Origin: Nocardioides humilatus
Lineage (GTDB): Bacteria; Actinomycetota; Actinomycetes; Propionibacteriales; Nocardioidaceae
Direction of reading: 5' to 3'
Length of the DNA stretch: 64,000 nt
Assembly (NCBI RefSeq): GCF_008373755.1
Contig: NZ_VUJV01000003.1
Span: forward strand, 1 to 64,000
A program made the translations under genes and the position numbers. The notes below the pieces were generated by a model that saw only the letters and a program-made list of their open reading frames with translations, was not told the origin of the DNA and searched no databases. The number at the start of each line of letters is the position of its first letter. Position 1 is the first letter of the stretch. Positions 15,052-24,792 of this stretch are shown one piece after another.

Positions 15052-17646
15052 CTACGCGACGGTGACGACCCCCAGCTCGGCCGAGGCGACCAGCAACGGG
15101 TTGGAGGGCACCACTCGCACGGTGTAACCGAACGGGCCGCTGCGCGGGAGCGCCACCTCGGCGTCGTAGCGGTGGCGTCCGCCGTCGTAGGACTCGGAGG
15201 CATGCAGGACCGTGACCGCGGGGTCGACCAGGACGTCGTCGGCGTCGACCCGGCCATGGACCAGCTGGACCTCGACGTCGGACGGGCCGAGGTCACCGAG
15301 CGCGACGTAGGACCGCACGGTCATCGGCGCACCAACCAGCGGCTCGTCGCCGACGTCGACAGCCTCGACGTGCTCGACCCGGACGCCGGACCACGCCCCC
15401 TTGATCCTGGCCTTCCACGCGGCGAGCTCGCGGGCACCGGCGTAGTCGCTGTTGAGGGCGCGCGCGTTGCGGGCGGCCGGCGCGTAGAGCTGGCGCACGT
15501 AGTCGCTCACCATCCGGGTCGCCAACACCTTCGGGCCCAGCGACTTCCAGGTGTGGCGCAGCATCTCGACCCACCGCACGGGCGTGCCGTCGTGGTCGAC
15601 GTCGTAAAACCGCGGGGCGACCTCGTGCTCGATGAGGTCGTAGAGCGCAGCGGCTTCCAGGTCGTCGCGGTGGTCGACGTCGTCGACGCCGTCGGCGGTC
15701 GGGATCGCCCAGCCGTTGTCACCGTCGAACCACTCGTCCCACCAACCGTCGAGGACCGACAGGTTGAGCCCACCGTTGAGAGCGGCCTTCATGCCCGACG
15801 TGCCACACGCCTCGTAGGGGCGCAGCGGGTTGTTGAGCCACACGTCGCAGCCGGGGTAGAGCGGCTGCGCCATCGCGATGTCGTAGTTGGGCAGGAAGAC
15901 GATGCGGTGCCGGATGGCCGGGTCGTCGGAGAGCCGGACGATGTCTTGGATCAGCTTCTTGCCGCCGTCGTCGGCAGGGTGCGCCTTGCCGGCGATCACG
16001 AGCTGGACCGGCCGGTCGGGGTGGAGCAGCAGCGCCTTGAGCCGCTCGGGGTCGCGCATCATCAGCGTGAGCCGCTTGTAGGACGCGGCGCGACGGGCGA
16101 AGCCGATCGTGAGGACGTCGGGGTCGAGGGCGGAGTCGATCCAGCCCAGCTCCGCGCGCGCGGCTCCACGCTTCTCCCACGACCGGGTGAGGCGGCGGCG
16201 GGCGTCGTCGACCAGGCGAGCACGCAGCGCCCGCTTCGTCGTCCACAGCTCGTTGGCCGGCACCTTGTCGACGGCCGCCCAGAACCCCTCGGTGTCGTCG
16301 CTCTCGGGATCAGCCCCGTGCGCCGTCGCGACGGCGATGACCTCCCGGGCGACCCACGTCGGCGCGTGCACGCCGTTGGTGATGGAGCCGATCGGCACCT
16401 CGGCCTCGTCGAAGGCCGGCCACAGGCCGCTGAACATCCCGCGGCTGACCCGGCCGTGCAACTGGGAGACGCCGTTGGCGCGCTGGGCGAGCCGGAAGCC
16501 CATCACCGCCATGTTGAAGACGCTCGGGTCACCGCCCTCGTAGTCCTCGGCGCCGAGGGCGAGGATCCGTTCCACGGGTACGCCGGGGGTCGGACCGGCG
16601 TCGCCGAAGTACTGCTCGACGAGGGTCTCCGGGAACCGGTCGATGCCGGCCGGCACCGGTGTGTGGGTCGTGAAGACCGTCGACGCCCGGCCGACCTCGA
16701 CCGCCGTCTCGAGGTCGAGGTGCGGGCCGCCCTCGGCCACGGTCAGCTCACGGATCCGCTCGATTCCGAGGAAGCCGGCGTGACCCTCGTTGGTGTGGAA
16801 GACCTCGGGCTCGGGGGCCCCGGTGATCCGGCAGTAGGTGCGGATCGCCCGCACGCCGCCGACGCCGAGGAGGATCTCCTGGCGCAGGCGGTGCTCGCTG
16901 TTGCCGCCGTAGAGCCGGTCGGTGATGTCGACGTAGTGGTCAGGATTGCCCTCGACATCGGTGTCGAGCATCAGCAGCGGCACCCGGCCGACACTCGCCA
17001 CCCAGATCCGCGCGAGCAGGTCGGGGCCGTCGGGCAGGGACAGCGTGATGGTCGCCCGACTGCCGTCGGCCTCGCGCAGGAGCGAGATCGGCAGACCGTC
17101 GGGGTCGAGGACGGGGTAGGTCTCCTGCTGCCAGCCCTCCCGCGACAGCGACTGCTTGAAGTAGCCGTGGCGGTAGAGCAGGCCGACGCCGATGATCGGT
17201 ACGCCGAGGTCGCTCGCGGCCTTGAGGTGGTCACCGGCGAGGATGCCCAGGCCGCCGGAGTACTGAGGCAGCACGGCCGTGATGCCGAACTCCGGCGAGA
17301 AGTAGGCGATCTGCCGCGGCCACGCGACATCGGGCTCGCGCCCGTCGGACGCGCGCTGGTACCACCGCGGCGACGTCAGGTAGGCCTCGAGGTCGGCGCG
17401 GACCTCGACCAGCCGCCGGAGGAAGCCCTCGTCGGCCGCCAGCTCGTCCCACCGCTCGGCCGACACCTCCCCGAGCAACCGCACGGGGTCGTGGCCGACC
17501 GCGGACCAGAGGTCGGCGTCGACAGCCGCGAAGACGTCCTGCGTCTCGGGGTGCCACGACCAGCGCAGGTTGCCAGCCAGCTCGCCGAGCGGTGCCAGCA
17601 CGGGCGGCAGCAGGGGACGGACAGTGAAGCGACGGATGGCTCGCAT
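15052..17646 (-). CDS. glgP: Alpha-glucan phosphorylase (actinobacterial GT35)
   Basis: The 864-aa enzyme releases glucose-1-phosphate from alpha-1,4-glucan. The N-terminal 100 residues form the DUF3417 region of this subclass (GNLRWSWHPETQDVFAAVD). Further on are VLPQYSGGLGILAGDHLKAA, FHTNEGHAGFLGIERIREL and the pyridoxal-phosphate block EACGTSGMKAALNGG with its lysine. The glucan-binding and PLP residues are therefore intact. The ATG lies at 17644-17646. It diverges from moeA and lies between glgX and the glgE operon, so degradative and synthetic arms sit side by side. Confidence 0.95.
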   Translation of the reverse strand: MRAIRRFTVRPLLPPVLAPLGELAGNLRWSWHPETQDVFAAVDADLWSAVGHDPVRLLGEVSAERWDELAADEGFLRRLVEVRADLEAYLTSPRWYQRASDGREPDVAWPRQIAYFSPEFGITAVLPQYSGGLGILAGDHLKAASDLGVPIIGVGLLYRHGYFKQSLSREGWQQETYPVLDPDGLPISLLREADGSRATITLSLPDGPDLLARIWVASVGRVPLLMLDTDVEGNPDHYVDITDRLYGGNSEHRLRQEILLGVGGVRAIRTYCRITGAPEPEVFHTNEGHAGFLGIERIRELTVAEGGPHLDLETAVEVGRASTVFTTHTPVPAGIDRFPETLVEQYFGDAGPTPGVPVERILALGAEDYEGGDPSVFNMAVMGFRLAQRANGVSQLHGRVSRGMFSGLWPAFDEAEVPIGSITNGVHAPTWVAREVIAVATAHGADPESDDTEGFWAAVDKVPANELWTTKRALRARLVDDARRRLTRSWEKRGAARAELGWIDSALDPDVLTIGFARRAASYKRLTLMMRDPERLKALLLHPDRPVQLVIAGKAHPADDGGKKLIQDIVRLSDDPAIRHRIVFLPNYDIAMAQPLYPGCDVWLNNPLRPYEACGTSGMKAALNGGLNLSVLDGWWDEWFDGDNGWAIPTADGVDDVDHRDDLEAAALYDLIEHEVAPRFYDVDHDGTPVRWVEMLRHTWKSLGPKVLATRMVSDYVRQLYAPAARNARALNSDYAGARELAAWKARIKGAWSGVRVEHVEAVDVGDEPLVGAPMTVRSYVALGDLGPSDVEVQLVHGRVDADDVLVDPAVTVLHASESYDGGRHRYDAEVALPRSGPFGYTVRVVPSNPLLVASAELGVVTVA

Positions 17647-17770
17647 CCCCTGACGGTAACGCGAGACCTCTGGAACGATCCAATAGACGCGGCGCGCCGA
17701 TTCCTGCGACAGAGTGTCACCGCAGGCGTAACCCCCGTCACACTTCGCCGTTGGTGGGTCTAGGCGACGG

Positions 17771-17801
17771 GGTGAGACGGAGTCATGGGGGCTGTCTCAC
17801 C
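17771..17801. promoter_or_regulatory. Inverted repeat GGTGAGAC-N15-GTCTCACC upstream of moeA
   Basis: Two perfect 8-bp arms lie at 17771-17778 and 17794-17801, 26-56 bp upstream of the moeA-type GTG and in the 180-bp divergent region shared with glgP. Centre-to-centre arm spacing is 23 bp, compatible with a dimer bound on one DNA face or with an RNA hairpin in the moeA leader. Confidence 0.35.
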
Positions 17802-17826
17802 TCGTCTCCCCAATTAGGGTGGCCGC

Positions 17827-19038
17827 GTGCCTGCTACCTCGCTCCGGACCGTCGCCGAGCACCAACGAGCGATCGCGGAGCTGATCGGGAGCCTCGCGCC
17901 GACGACCCTTCCCGTTGCCGAGGCCGCGGGACTGGTGCTCGCGGAGCCGGTCCTCGCGCCCGAGTCGTTGCCGTCGTTCGACAACTCCGCGATGGACGGC
18001 TACGCCGTCCGGGCGGCTGAGATCTCCACGGCGTCCGACGACGCTCCGGTCCGGCTGCCGGTCACGGCCGACATCCCGGCCGGGTCCCCCGGCGGGGAGC
18101 TCGCTGCGGGGACCGCGCGCAGGATCATGACCGGCGCACCACTCCCCCGTGGCGCCGACGCGGTGGTCGAGGTCGAGGCGACCGACGGCGACACCGAGGT
18201 CGTCGCCATCCGGACCGCCCGCGAGGTCGGCTCGTTCGTGCGAGTCGCAGGAGGCGACATCGTCGCCGGAGCGACCGCGCTGCCCGGAGGCACCGTCATC
18301 GGTCCGGCGCAGATCGGGCTCCTCGCGGCGCTCGGCGTGGGCTCGGTCGTCGTACGCCCGCGGCCGCGGGTGCTCGTCTGCTCGACCGGCTCCGAGCTCA
18401 CCGACGACCCGGAGCCGGCAGCCGGCCAGATCCGTGACTCCAACAGCATCATGCTGGCGGCGGCGGTCGAGGACGCAGGATGCATCGCCGTACGACGCCT
18501 CTGGTCCTCCGACGACGTCACCACGTTCCTCGCGACGCTCGACGCGGAGCTCGACGCCGGCATCGACCTGGTGCTGACCTCGGGCGGCGTCAGCGCCGGC
18601 GCCTACGAGGTGGTCAAGGACGCGCTCGGGCCTCGGGGTGTGGAGTTCACGAAGGTGGCGATGCAGCCCGGGATGCCCCAGGGCTCCGGTCAGTACGGCG
18701 GCACGCCCGTCGTCTGCCTACCCGGCAACCCGGTGAGCGCGCTCGTGTCCTTCGAGGTGTTCGTGCGTCCGGCACTGCGAGCGGCCTTCGGTCATCCTCG
18801 ACCGAACCGCGACGTCGTCACCGCGACGCTGACCGAGGCACTCACCTCGCCGCCGGGCAAGCGTCAGCTCCGGCGCGGCCTGCTCGACCGGTCCGCCGGC
18901 ACCGTGGCGCTCACCGGCCCCGCCGGGTCGGGTTTCCTCGGCTGGATGGCCCGCGCCGACTGCCTGGTGGACGTCCCGACCGAGGTGATGTCACTCGAGG
19001 CCGGGGCCGGCGTAGAGGTCTGGGACCTCACCCGCTGA
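17827..19038 (+). CDS. MoeA-type molybdopterin molybdotransferase (gephyrin-like Glp)
   Basis: The 403-aa protein inserts molybdate into adenylylated molybdopterin. MoeA hallmarks are present: FDNSAMDGYAVRA at about residues 54-66, the MPT-binding loop LTSGGVSAGAYEVVKDAL, and VCLPGNPVSALVSFEVF. A small C-terminal domain IV follows. The start is GTG at 17827. Actinobacteria usually have several MoeA paralogues, so the exact symbol is left open. It overlaps the convergent methyltransferase gene by 11 bp at their 3' ends. Confidence 0.92.
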   Translation: MPATSLRTVAEHQRAIAELIGSLAPTTLPVAEAAGLVLAEPVLAPESLPSFDNSAMDGYAVRAAEISTASDDAPVRLPVTADIPAGSPGGELAAGTARRIMTGAPLPRGADAVVEVEATDGDTEVVAIRTAREVGSFVRVAGGDIVAGATALPGGTVIGPAQIGLLAALGVGSVVVRPRPRVLVCSTGSELTDDPEPAAGQIRDSNSIMLAAAVEDAGCIAVRRLWSSDDVTTFLATLDAELDAGIDLVLTSGGVSAGAYEVVKDALGPRGVEFTKVAMQPGMPQGSGQYGGTPVVCLPGNPVSALVSFEVFVRPALRAAFGHPRPNRDVVTATLTEALTSPPGKRQLRRGLLDRSAGTVALTGPAGSGFLGWMARADCLVDVPTEVMSLEAGAGVEVWDLTR

Positions 19039-19618
19039 CGCGGCCGACGACCCTGCCGACCACGAGGTAGCGCTCGTCGGTGATCGGGCGTCCCCAGTAG
19101 ATGTCGTCGGCGAGCGGCCGTACCTCGACCTCAGTGAGCCGGGTGCGCACGACGTCCTCGGTCTCGCTTGCGGTCAGTCCGGCACCGGTCGACCAGTGTC
19201 CCTCGACCAGCACGACCGTGCCGCCGGGCCGGACCAGGTCGACCCAGCGCCCGAAGGCGGCCTCCGGGTCGGACATCGCCCACAGCACGTGGCGGCTGAG
19301 CACCACGTCGTAGGGACTGCCCTCCAGGTGGGGATCGGCGGCGTCCCCCTCGACGAACCTCGCCTCCGGCACCTTGGCCCGGGCCCGGCGGACCATCTCC
19401 GGCGAGAAGTCCAACCCGTCGACGTCGTAGCCGGCGTCGACCAGGAGCCGGGACAGCGTGCCGGTGCCGCACCCGAGGTCGGCCACGCGTGCGGGCGCAG
19501 GCGGGAGCACTCCGATCAACAGCTCGCGCCACGCCGCCCGCGTCGCCCGGTCCGCCAGTCCGTGGTCCGGCTCGTCGTCGAAGACGGCCGCCTCGCGATC
19601 CCACATCTCCCGCGTCAT
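19028..19618 (-). CDS. Class I SAM-dependent methyltransferase
   Basis: The 196-aa protein is a minimal methyltransferase fold. Motif I VADLGCGTGTLSRLL is at about residues 44-58, the acidic residue is in GLDFSPEMVRRAR, and motif LVRPGGTVVLVEGHW follows. It resembles the UbiE/COQ5-like small-molecule methyltransferases. The substrate is unknown. It lies tail to tail with moeA (11-bp overlap) and its start diverges from glgE across 82 bp. Confidence 0.85.
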   Translation of the reverse strand: MTREMWDREAAVFDDEPDHGLADRATRAAWRELLIGVLPPAPARVADLGCGTGTLSRLLVDAGYDVDGLDFSPEMVRRARAKVPEARFVEGDAADPHLEGSPYDVVLSRHVLWAMSDPEAAFGRWVDLVRPGGTVVLVEGHWSTGAGLTASETEDVVRTRLTEVEVRPLADDIYWGRPITDERYLVVGRVVGRVSG

Positions 19619-19700
19619 CGCACCAACCTACGCACGGTTACCCACCGATCCGAGGAGCACCCTCTCGCCCCTTCACCAGGCACGTGATTGGGTGGTTGTC

Positions 19701-21680
19701 ATGGTCGGACGCATTCCCGTGATCGACGTGACGCCCGTGGTCGACGGCGGCCGCCTGCCCGCGAAGGCAGCGGTCGGTGAGCCCTTCCCGGTCTCGGCGA
19801 CGGTGTTTCGCGAGGGCCACGACCGGCTCGGCGCCGAGGTCGTGCTGATCGGCCCCGACGGCCTCCGGCATCCGCCCGTGCGGCTCCAACCCCAACCGGT
19901 GACCGACCGGCACAGCGTCGACCGCCACAGCGCGTGGGTCACGCCCGACCTGCCGGGACTGTGGGCGTTCGAGATCCACGCATGGTCCGACCCCATCGCC
20001 ACCTGGCAGCACGACGCGGGCATCAAGATCCGCGCGGGTGTCGACGTGGAGCTCATGTTCGCCGAGGGCAAGCTGCTCCTCGAGCGCGTCCTCCCGAGCC
20101 TGACGACCAAGAGCGACAAGACCGTGGTCGCGGGTGCCATCAAGGCAGCCCACGACGTCAAGCGCCCGGTCGAGGCCCGGCTGGCGCAGATGGAGTCACC
20201 GGAGCTGGCCGCCGTGCTGCTGGCCAACCCGCTCCGCGAGCTGGTGACCATCGACGGCCCCTACCCCGCCTACGCCGACCGCCCCCGGGCGCTGTTCGGG
20301 AGCTGGTACGAGTTCTTCCCGCGCTCGGAGGGCGCCTACCGCGACGCGAAGACCGGCACGGTCGTCAGCGGCACCTTCTCGACCGCCGCCAAGCGCCTGG
20401 AGGGCGTCGCGGCGATGGGCTTCGACGTCATCTACCTGCCGCCGATCCACCCGATCGGCGAGGTCAACCGCAAGGGTCCCAACAACACCCTCACTCCCGG
20501 ACCCGATGACCCCGGCTCCCCTTGGGCGATCGGCAGCAAGGACGGCGGTCACGACGCGGTCCACCCCGACCTCGGCACCCTCGCCGACTTCGACGCGTTC
20601 GTCGCGAGCGCGGCCTCCCTCGGCCTCGAGGTCGCCCTCGACCTCGCCCTGCAGTGCGCGCCCGATCACCCCTGGGTGGCCGCGCACCCGGAGTGGTTCA
20701 CGACCCGCGCCGACGGCACCATCGCCTACGCGGAGAACCCGCCGAAGAAATACCAGGACATCTACCCGCTCAACTTCGACAACGACCCCGAGGGTCTCGC
20801 CCAGGAAATCCTGCGCGTGGTGCGGCACTGGATGGCGCACGGCGTGCGCATCTTCCGCGTCGACAACCCGCACACCAAGCCGGTCCTCTTCTGGCAGTGG
20901 CTGCTCGCCGAGATCCGCACGACCGACCCCGACGTGATCTTCTTGTCGGAGGCGTTCACGAAGCCGCCGATGCTGCAGACGCTCGGTTCGATCGGCTTCC
21001 ACCAGAGCTACTCCTACTTCACCTGGCGCACCGCGAAGGGCGAGGTCGAGGACTACCTGCGCGAGGTGGCGACCGAGTCGGCCCACCGGGTGCGGCCCAA
21101 CTTCTTCGTCAACACCCCCGACATCCTCCACGAGTTCCTCCAGTACGGCGGCCCGGCGGCCTTCAAGATCCGGGCGGCCCTCGCGGCCACCGGTTCACCC
21201 AGCTGGGGCGTCTACGCCGGTTACGAGCTCTTCGAGCACGTGGCGGTGCGGCCGGGGAGCGAGGAGTACCTCGACTCGGAGAAGTACCAGGTCCGGATCC
21301 GCGACTGGGAGGCCGCCGAGGCCGAGGGACGGTCGCTGGCGCCGTACCTCACCAAGCTCAACGACGCCCGCCGACGCCACCCGGCGCTGCAGCAGCTGCG
21401 CAACCTGGTGATCCATCCCACCGAAGACGACGGCATCCTCTGCTTCAGCAAGACGGCCGGTCCTGACAAGGTGATCGTCGTGATCAACCTCGACCCCCAC
21501 GCCGTGCGCGAGACGATGGTCCACCTCGACCTCGCCGCGCTCGGCCTGCCGTCCGGCACGTCCTTCCCGGTCCACGACGAGCTCACCGGCAGCGAGTGGA
21601 CCTGGACTGCGGACAACTTCGTGCGGCTGGACCCGCGCGAGGAGCCGGCGCACGTGCTGACCGTGAGGCCGGCCCAGTGA
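19701..21680 (+). CDS. glgE: Alpha-1,4-glucan:maltose-1-phosphate maltosyltransferase GlgE
   Basis: The 659-aa GH13_3 enzyme extends alpha-1,4-glucan with maltose from maltose-1-phosphate. The nucleophile is Asp388 in [10 protein letters not shown] and the acid/base Glu417 in FLSEAFTKP; their spacing of 29 is as in the Streptomyces enzyme. Other family blocks are [15 protein letters not shown] and [16 protein letters not shown]. An N-terminal Ig-like/helical region (1-190) mediates dimer contacts in the family. The ATG at 19701 was chosen; in-frame GTGs lie just upstream. Its stop overlaps the treS start (GTGA), so this is the first gene of a coupled operon. Confidence 0.97.
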   Translation: MVGRIPVIDVTPVVDGGRLPAKAAVGEPFPVSATVFREGHDRLGAEVVLIGPDGLRHPPVRLQPQPVTDRHSVDRHSAWVTPDLPGLWAFEIHAWSDPIATWQHDAGIKIRAGVDVELMFAEGKLLLERVLPSLTTKSDKTVVAGAIKAAHDVKRPVEARLAQMESPELAAVLLANPLRELVTIDGPYPAYADRPRALFGSWYEFFPRSEGAYRDAKTGTVVSGTFSTAAKRLEGVAAMGFDVIYLPPIHPIGEVNRKGPNNTLTPGPDDPGSPWAIGSKDGGHDAVHPDLGTLADFDAFVASAASLGLEVALDLALQCAPDHPWVAAHPEWFTTRADGTIAYAENPPKKYQDIYPLNFDNDPEGLAQEILRVVRHWMAHGVRIFRVDNPHTKPVLFWQWLLAEIRTTDPDVIFLSEAFTKPPMLQTLGSIGFHQSYSYFTWRTAKGEVEDYLREVATESAHRVRPNFFVNTPDILHEFLQYGGPAAFKIRAALAATGSPSWGVYAGYELFEHVAVRPGSEEYLDSEKYQVRIRDWEAAEAEGRSLAPYLTKLNDARRRHPALQQLRNLVIHPTEDDGILCFSKTAGPDKVIVVINLDPHAVRETMVHLDLAALGLPSGTSFPVHDELTGSEWTWTADNFVRLDPREEPAHVLTVRPAQ

Positions 21681-23425
21681 CGGCCACACCCGGTCGCTCC
21701 GAGAAGTCGGTGGTGCTCAACAACGAGCCCGACTGGTTCCGGACGGCCGTCTTCTACGAGGTGCTGGTCCGGTCGTTCCGTGACTCCAACGCCGACGGCA
21801 CCGGTGACTTCCGGGGACTGACGGAGAAGCTCGACTACCTGCAGTGGCTCGGCGTCGACTGCCTGTGGGTGCCGCCCTTCTTCACCTCGCCGCTGCGCGA
21901 CGGCGGCTACGACGTCGCCGACTACACCGACATCCTTCCGGAGGCCGGCACGGTCGACGACTTCCACCACTTCCTCGACGAGGCCCACAAGCGCGGCATC
22001 CGCGTGATCATCGACTTCGTCATGAACCACACCAGCGACCAGCACCCGTGGTTCCAGGCGTCGCGCACCGATCCCGACGGCCCCTACGGCGACTTCTACG
22101 TGTGGTCCGACACCGACGAGCTCTACCAAGAGGCGCGGATCATCTTCGTCGACACCGAGCCGTCCAACTGGACCTTCGACCCCGTGCGCGGCCAGTACTA
22201 CTGGCACCGCTTCTTCCACCACCAGCCCGACCTCAACTTCGACAACCCGAAGGTCATGGAGGCGATGCTCGAGGCGATGGACTTCTGGTTGGCCATGGGA
22301 CTCGACGGCTTCCGGCTCGATGCCGTGCCCTACCTCTACGAGAGGCCCGGCACCAACGGCGAGAACCTCCCGGAGACCCATGAAGCGCTCAAGGTGGTCC
22401 GGCGGTTCGTCGACGAGAAATATCCCGGCACCGTGCTCCTCTGCGAGGCCAACCAGTGGCCCGACGACGTCGTCGAATACTTCGGCCCGGAGCCGGTCGA
22501 GGGCGGCGAGCCCGGAGAGATGGTCGGCACCGAGTGCCACATGGCCTTCCACTTCCCGGTGATGCCCCGCATCTTCATGGCCGTACGACGGGAGTCGCGC
22601 TACCCGATCTCGGAGATCATGGCGGCGACTCCCTCGATCCCGAACGGCTGCCAGTGGGGCATCTTCCTCCGCAACCACGACGAGCTGACCCTTGAGATGG
22701 TCACCGACGAGGACCGCGACTACATGTGGGGCGAATACGCCAAGGACCCGCGGATGAAGGCCAACATCGGCATTCGACGCCGGCTCGCTCCCCTGCTCGA
22801 CAACGACACCAACCAGATCGAGCTGTTCACCGCTCTGCTGCTCTCACTGCCGGGCTCGCCCGTCCTCTACTACGGCGACGAGATCGGGATGGGCGACAAC
22901 ATCTGGCTCGGTGACCGCGACGGCGTCCGCACCCCGATGCAGTGGACCCCTGACCGCAATGCCGGGTTCTCCGCGGCCACTCCCGGAAAGCTGCACCTGC
23001 CTGTTATCCAGGACCACATCTACGGGTACCAGAGCGTCAATGTCGAAGCACAGCTCGAGAACAGCTCGTCCCTCCTGCACTGGACGCAGCGCATGATCCA
23101 CGCCCGCCGCAAGCACCCTGCCTTCGGGCTCGGGACGTTCAACGATCTCGGCGGCTCCAACCCGACCGTCCTCTCCTACGTCCGCGAGCACACGGGTCCC
23201 GACGGCGAGGACGACGTGATCATGTGCGTCAACAACCTCTCCCGCTTCCCGCAGCCCGTCGAGCTCGACCTGCGCCGGTTCGAGGGACGCGTGCCGGTGG
23301 AACTCGTCGGCGGCGTCGCGTTCCCCGCGGTGGGTGAGCTGCCCTACCTCCTGACCCTGAGCGGCCACGGCTTCTACTGGTTCCGTCTCATCAATCCCGA
23401 TACCGACGAGCGGCCGGTGGTGTAG
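21677..23425 (+). CDS. treS: Trehalose synthase (maltose alpha-D-glucosyltransferase)
   Basis: The 582-aa enzyme interconverts trehalose and maltose. The catalytic triad is intact: Asp215 in [11 protein letters not shown], Glu257 in [11 protein letters not shown], and Asp335 in [11 protein letters not shown]. The TreS-specific stretch [13 protein letters not shown] is present. Some TreS proteins are fused to maltokinase; here the kinase is a separate gene 2 bp downstream. The GTG start overlaps the glgE stop. Length matches the unfused family. Confidence 0.96.
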   Translation: MTATPGRSEKSVVLNNEPDWFRTAVFYEVLVRSFRDSNADGTGDFRGLTEKLDYLQWLGVDCLWVPPFFTSPLRDGGYDVADYTDILPEAGTVDDFHHFLDEAHKRGIRVIIDFVMNHTSDQHPWFQASRTDPDGPYGDFYVWSDTDELYQEARIIFVDTEPSNWTFDPVRGQYYWHRFFHHQPDLNFDNPKVMEAMLEAMDFWLAMGLDGFRLDAVPYLYERPGTNGENLPETHEALKVVRRFVDEKYPGTVLLCEANQWPDDVVEYFGPEPVEGGEPGEMVGTECHMAFHFPVMPRIFMAVRRESRYPISEIMAATPSIPNGCQWGIFLRNHDELTLEMVTDEDRDYMWGEYAKDPRMKANIGIRRRLAPLLDNDTNQIELFTALLLSLPGSPVLYYGDEIGMGDNIWLGDRDGVRTPMQWTPDRNAGFSAATPGKLHLPVIQDHIYGYQSVNVEAQLENSSSLLHWTQRMIHARRKHPAFGLGTFNDLGGSNPTVLSYVREHTGPDGEDDVIMCVNNLSRFPQPVELDLRRFEGRVPVELVGGVAFPAVGELPYLLTLSGHGFYWFRLINPDTDERPVV

Positions 23426-23427
23426 CC

Positions 23428-24792
23428 ATGACGACCCGCGCTGAGTCTCTTCTCGGCTTTGTGAACGAAGCGCGTTGGTTCGGCGGCAAGGGCCGCCCCT
23501 TCACCGTGTCCGGCTCCCGACGTCTGGGCGCTCTCCCCGGCGAGGGACCCACGGTTGTGGTCGACCTCGTCGAGCTGACCTACGACGACGGCGAGATGGA
23601 GCTCTACCAGCTCCCGCTGCTGCTCCTCGCCGAGCCGGAGAGCACCCTGGACGACGCGTTCGTCGGCTGGTGGGAGGACGACGACCACGGCTGGGTGCAC
23701 GCCTACGACGCGCTCCGCGACCGCGGGAGCATGACCCGCTTCCTCGAGGCGATCGCCGCAACTCCCGCGACCGACGAGATCACGTTCGTCCGCCAACCCG
23801 GCCACGAGCTCGATCTCGAGGCTGCCCCGGCGCTCTTCAGCGGCGAGCAGTCCAACTCCTCGGTGCTCTTCGGTGAGGACTCCGTGCTCAAGGTCTTCCG
23901 CAAGATCACCCCCGGCGCCAACCCCGACATCACCACCCACCAGGTCCTGACCGAGGCCGGGTCCCCCCACGTCGCCGCGCTCTACGGCTGGGTCGAGAGC
24001 AGCATCGACGGCGAGCTGGTGCACCTGGCGATGCTGCAGCAGTTCCTCCGCACGGCCAGCGACGGGTGGGAGTTCGCGCTCACGAGCGTGCGCGACCTCT
24101 TCTCCGAGGCCGATCTCCACGCCGACGAGGTCGGCGGCGACTTCGCAGCCGAGGCGGCACGACTCGGCACCTCCCTCGCCGAGGTGCACGCCGAGCTGCG
24201 CGAAGCCTTCGGCGTCGACACCCTCGACGCGACGCTGATCGCCCAGCAGATGTCGCTGCGGCTCGGTGCGGCGATCGACGTGGTGCCCGAGCTCGCCGAG
24301 CACGCCGACCGGTTGCGCGGCGCCTACGGCGCCCTGGCCGACCTCGGGAAGATCGAGGTGCAGCGCGTCCACGGCGACCTCCACCTCGGCCAGACGCTGC
24401 GCACGATCAAGGGCTGGAAGCTGGTCGACTTCGAGGGCGAGCCCGCGAAACCGCTCGCCGAGCGGCTCCTGCCCGACAGCCCGTGGCGCGATGTCGCCGG
24501 GATGCTGCGCTCCTTCGACTACGCACCCCACGCGATGGCCCGGTCCATGCCCGGCGACGACTCGGACGTCGTCGCCCAGCGCGAGCGGCGGGCCGAGGAG
24601 TGGGCTGCGCGCAACAAGGCCGCGTTCCTGGCCGCCTACGCGGGCGCCACCTCGCTGACCCCGGACGAAGGCGCACTCGTGGCGGCCTACGTCGCCGACA
24701 AGACCGTCTACGAATGCGTCTACGAGGCCCGCAACCGACCCTCCTGGCTGCCGATCCCGCTGGAAGCAGCCGCGCGGGTGGGCACACCGTGA
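23428..24792 (+). CDS. mak: Maltokinase
   Basis: The 454-aa kinase phosphorylates maltose to maltose-1-phosphate, the GlgE donor. An N-terminal cap region starts [15 protein letters not shown]. The aminoglycoside-phosphotransferase-like catalytic core carries [12 protein letters not shown], with the catalytic Asp, and [12 protein letters not shown], with the magnesium-binding Asp. It has been called Pep2 in Streptomyces. It lies between treS and glgB; its stop overlaps the glgB GTG (GTGA). Length is normal and no key residue is missing. Confidence 0.95.
   Translation: MTTRAESLLGFVNEARWFGGKGRPFTVSGSRRLGALPGEGPTVVVDLVELTYDDGEMELYQLPLLLLAEPESTLDDAFVGWWEDDDHGWVHAYDALRDRGSMTRFLEAIAATPATDEITFVRQPGHELDLEAAPALFSGEQSNSSVLFGEDSVLKVFRKITPGANPDITTHQVLTEAGSPHVAALYGWVESSIDGELVHLAMLQQFLRTASDGWEFALTSVRDLFSEADLHADEVGGDFAAEAARLGTSLAEVHAELREAFGVDTLDATLIAQQMSLRLGAAIDVVPELAEHADRLRGAYGALADLGKIEVQRVHGDLHLGQTLRTIKGWKLVDFEGEPAKPLAERLLPDSPWRDVAGMLRSFDYAPHAMARSMPGDDSDVVAQRERRAEEWAARNKAAFLAAYAGATSLTPDEGALVAAYVADKTVYECVYEARNRPSWLPIPLEAAARVGTP

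Noticed and set aside
15040-17763. A 907-codon open frame on the plus strand opposite glgP
   Set aside because: High GC leaves few stops in the antisense frame. The sequence is Val/Asp/Arg/Gly-rich without domains, and glgP on the other strand is a full, recognisable enzyme.
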